Source: Microbacterium kunmingense (GTDB taxonomy: Bacteria; Actinomycetota; Actinomycetes; Actinomycetales; Microbacteriaceae). From it: a stretch of 64,000 nucleotides of DNA. Under the pieces are notes generated by a model. It ran no database searches, was not told the DNA's origin, and saw only the letters and a list, made by a program, of their open reading frames with translations. Positions 62,367-64,000 of this stretch are shown piece after piece (within the stretch, counting starts at the first letter, position 1; every line of letters begins with the position of its first letter). The stretch is taken from positions 62,001 to 126,000 of the forward strand of contig NZ_JAKNUS010000009.1 in NCBI RefSeq assembly GCF_023155745.1, read 5' to 3'. A program made the translations under genes and the position numbers.

Positions 62367-63184
62367 CAGCCGGCGACCCTCTCGGTGAGCCACTCGCGCA
62401 GCAGGCCGAGGAAGGGCTGCGGATACTCGATGCTCGGCACGTGCGCCGTGCCGGGGAAGACATGGAGGGATGCCCCGTCGACGGCCTCGGCGAGATGCTC
62501 GGCCTGCGCGCGGGCGGCGGTGGTGTCGTGTTCGCCGACGATGAAGAGGGCGGGCACCGTGATGTAGCCGAGCCGGCCGTAGGCCCGCGGCTCCATCGGC
62601 ACCGGGCGGGGGTCGCCGTCGAGGAGGGGCTTGTTCTCGTGCCCGAGCTCGCGCAGTCGTTGGAGGAAGATCGGGTCGACGTCGGCGGTCTCGCGCGTCG
62701 GTCCGACGCCCCAGAACAGGGCTTCGAGCTCTACGAGGCGATCCCAGTCCCGCGCCTCCTCGGCCTCCTCGATCGGCGCCTGCAGCTCCCTCTCGCGCCC
62801 GGTGGGCTCGACGTCGGGGAAACCACTCGGGCCCGATCCGATCGTCACGAGTCCCGCCACGCGGTCGGGGTACTCCAGCGCGGTGTCGATCGCGACCGCA
62901 CCGCCGTACGAGGCGCCGATGAAGATCGCCTGCTCGACCCCGGCAGCATCGAGCACCGCGACCGCGTCAGCACGGTTGGAGTACTCCACGTCGTCGGACG
63001 GGCTGTTGCCGAACCACCGCAGGTCGTAGCGGATGACGCGGAAATCACGCTGCAAGTCCGACCACAGCGGGTCCCACATCGCCGACGTCGCGATCCCGGC
63101 GTGGAGGAACAGCAGCGCCGGAGCTTCCTCGCGGCCTGCGGCCTCCCAGTGAAGGCGCGCACCAGCGTGATCGAGCGTCGGCAT
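62366..63184 (-). CDS. Alpha/beta hydrolase
   Basis: 272 residues. The nucleophile Ser92 lies in FIGASYGGAVAID, preceded by LLFLHAGIATSAMWDPLWSDLQRDFRVIRYDLRWFGNS; the acid is probably in VPALFIVGEHDTTAA and the histidine in VFPGTAHVPSIE. Haloalkane- or epoxide-hydrolase-like fold with a cap domain of about 70 residues; substrate unknown. TACGGT lies seven bases before the ATG. The divergent gene at 63271 shares the control region with its palindrome. Confidence 0.9.
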   Translation of the reverse strand: MPTLDHAGARLHWEAAGREEAPALLFLHAGIATSAMWDPLWSDLQRDFRVIRYDLRWFGNSPSDDVEYSNRADAVAVLDAAGVEQAIFIGASYGGAVAIDTALEYPDRVAGLVTIGSGPSGFPDVEPTGRERELQAPIEEAEEARDWDRLVELEALFWGVGPTRETADVDPIFLQRLRELGHENKPLLDGDPRPVPMEPRAYGRLGYITVPALFIVGEHDTTAARAQAEHLAEAVDGASLHVFPGTAHVPSIEYPQPFLGLLREWLTERVAG

Positions 63185-63220
63185 GAGGAACACCGTACCC
63201 ACCGCGACGAGCGGAAGACA

Positions 63221-63249
63221 GGGACACGTGTCCCGTGACACCGGGACAC
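63221..63249. promoter_or_regulatory. GGGACAC palindrome cluster
   Basis: GGGACACGTGTCCC at 63221-63234 is a perfect 14-bp palindrome, followed by half sites GTGACAC (63235-63241) and GGGACAC (63243-63249). Four copies of the same half site sit in 29 bp between divergent genes. Such clusters usually mark a dimeric regulator, perhaps a response regulator tied to the membrane sensor encoded to the right. Confidence 0.6.
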
Positions 63250-63270
63250 CTCAGCTGGAACGATGAGCGG

Positions 63271-64000
63271 ATGACCCGCGCCGCCGCCAGCCGCGCCGCC
63301 ACCATCGTCGCGGTGGCGATCTCGATCGTCTCGGGCATCGGCGCCCTCGCCCTCGACCTTGCGGTGCTCCCCACCCATCCGCAGCCCCCGCTGTCGTCGG
63401 GATGGTCGGGGGTGCTCCCGGGGGTGGCCATGCTCATCCCCGGTGCGCTCCTGCTGTGGCGGTTGCCGTGGCATCCGATCGCCGGGGTCCTGACGTTCTT
63501 CGGTGTCCTCTGGATCGTCGACGGCCTCGCCTCGGCGGCGGTCAACTACGCCTGGTACTTCGACCGGGACGCGTGGTGGGCCCCGCCGGCCTTCTGGTTC
63601 TTCAGCCGATTCGGGGCGGTGCTGATCTTCCCGATCATCCTGCTGCTGCTCCTCTTCCCCGACGGGCGCCTGCGCGGCGGGGCCTGGCGCATCGTCTCGA
63701 TCGCCGCCATCGTGCTCGGGCTCGTGCTGCCCTTCGCCTTCCTCTTCTCCCCCGCCGAGGCGCTGAGCCTCGACAACGACGACCGCACCGACCTGCTCGC
63801 CGCGTTCGAGCCGGCGCTTCCCACCCTCCCCCTGCCGCTCGGGGTGTGGCTCGCCCTCCTCACCGCGGCCGTCCCGTGCCTCGGGCTCGGTCTCCTCCTC
63901 GCCCTCATCGTCTGCGTCAGCCGCCGCTTCGGCGCGACCCCGGTGGAGAAGGCGCAGCTGCGGTGGCTGGTGTGGTCGGCCCTCATCTTCCTCGTGGCGC
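63271..64000 (+). CDS. Membrane sensor protein, N-terminal part (probably histidine kinase)
   Basis: The first 243 residues are visible and the gene runs off the window. Six hydrophobic helices: about 10-30, 45-65, 78-98, 115-135, 145-165 and 195-215, with external or internal loops such as HPQPPLSSGWSG and DRDAWWAPPAFWFFSRFG. The last visible residues VEKAQLRWLVWSALIFLVA are the type of junction that precedes the catalytic part of NarL-type kinases and related sensors. The call is from topology only. AACGAT six bases before the ATG. Confidence 0.6.
   Translation, partial: MTRAAASRAATIVAVAISIVSGIGALALDLAVLPTHPQPPLSSGWSGVLPGVAMLIPGALLLWRLPWHPIAGVLTFFGVLWIVDGLASAAVNYAWYFDRDAWWAPPAFWFFSRFGAVLIFPIILLLLLFPDGRLRGGAWRIVSIAAIVLGLVLPFAFLFSPAEALSLDNDDRTDLLAAFEPALPTLPLPLGVWLALLTAAVPCLGLGLLLALIVCVSRRFGATPVEKAQLRWLVWSALIFLVA

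Overview
The window is a stretch of chromosome from a high-GC Gram-positive bacterium. Strong G/C bias at third codon positions, many GTG starts, sucCD, PcrA, SARP/AfsR-type regulators, an IdeR-type iron box, a DUF222-HNH protein and many leaderless starts all point to an actinobacterium. Gene content and intergenic repeats fit Microbacteriaceae (Microbacterium-like) best, but the genus is an inference. I see no prophage, integrase, insertion sequence, rRNA operon or CRISPR array.

Layout. 1-9.2 kb: end of a deazaflavin-dependent nitroreductase-like gene, sucCD, a NarL-type two-component pair, a small membrane exporter, a short flavoprotein divergent from a TetR regulator, a glutaryl-CoA-dehydrogenase-like enzyme and an AI-2E family transporter. 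9.3-20.6 kb: an ATP-dependent DNA ligase and a LigD-type polymerase, separated by a block flanked on both sides by related repeat clusters. The block encodes two tandem SARP-ATPase-TPR regulators, a PDZ serine-protease lipoprotein and a second lipoprotein. Direct repeats at exact 11-bp spacing lie upstream of both lipoprotein genes and look like SARP operators. 20.6-26.9 kb: SseB-like protein, PcrA helicase, a beta-propeller lactonase, a VapC/PIN fragment and an aldo-keto reductase. 27-30.3 kb: an ABC-2 exporter operon. 30.4-37.5 kb: an MhqO/MhqD-like dioxygenase-esterase pair, a RibD-like reductase, a TetR regulator divergent from a small membrane protein, and a DrrAB-type exporter divergent from a WYL regulator. 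37.5-40.3 kb: a tRNA-like gene, small proteins, a YdeI-family protein, a DUF2510-TM2 protein and a secreted nuclease.

40.3-45 kb holds a six-gene, translationally coupled operon (44-aa membrane protein, 3-hydroxyisobutyrate-dehydrogenase-like enzyme, PaaI thioesterase, cupin, SDR, membrane protein) divergent from a MocR-type regulator. 45.2-49.4 kb is an iron/siderophore ABC importer with a fused double permease and an iron box. 49.9-57.7 kb holds a spore-photoproduct-lyase-like radical SAM enzyme, a secreted protein, a DUF222-HNH protein, an Imm5-like protein, a VOC protein divergent from an unusual WYL regulator fused to a P-loop kinase, and a dynamin-like GTPase. 57.7-64 kb holds an LLM flavoprotein, a coupled cluster of acyl-CoA dehydrogenase, PIG-L/methyltransferase fusion and glycosyltransferase, a hydrolase/membrane-protein pair and the start of a membrane sensor protein.

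Two things run through the whole window. First, several families of roughly 60-bp palindromic intergenic elements recur. One is a 61-bp unit present seven times. Second, many first genes of transcription units have a TANNNT -10 box only 6-9 nt before the start codon, so leaderless translation looks like the usual mode.
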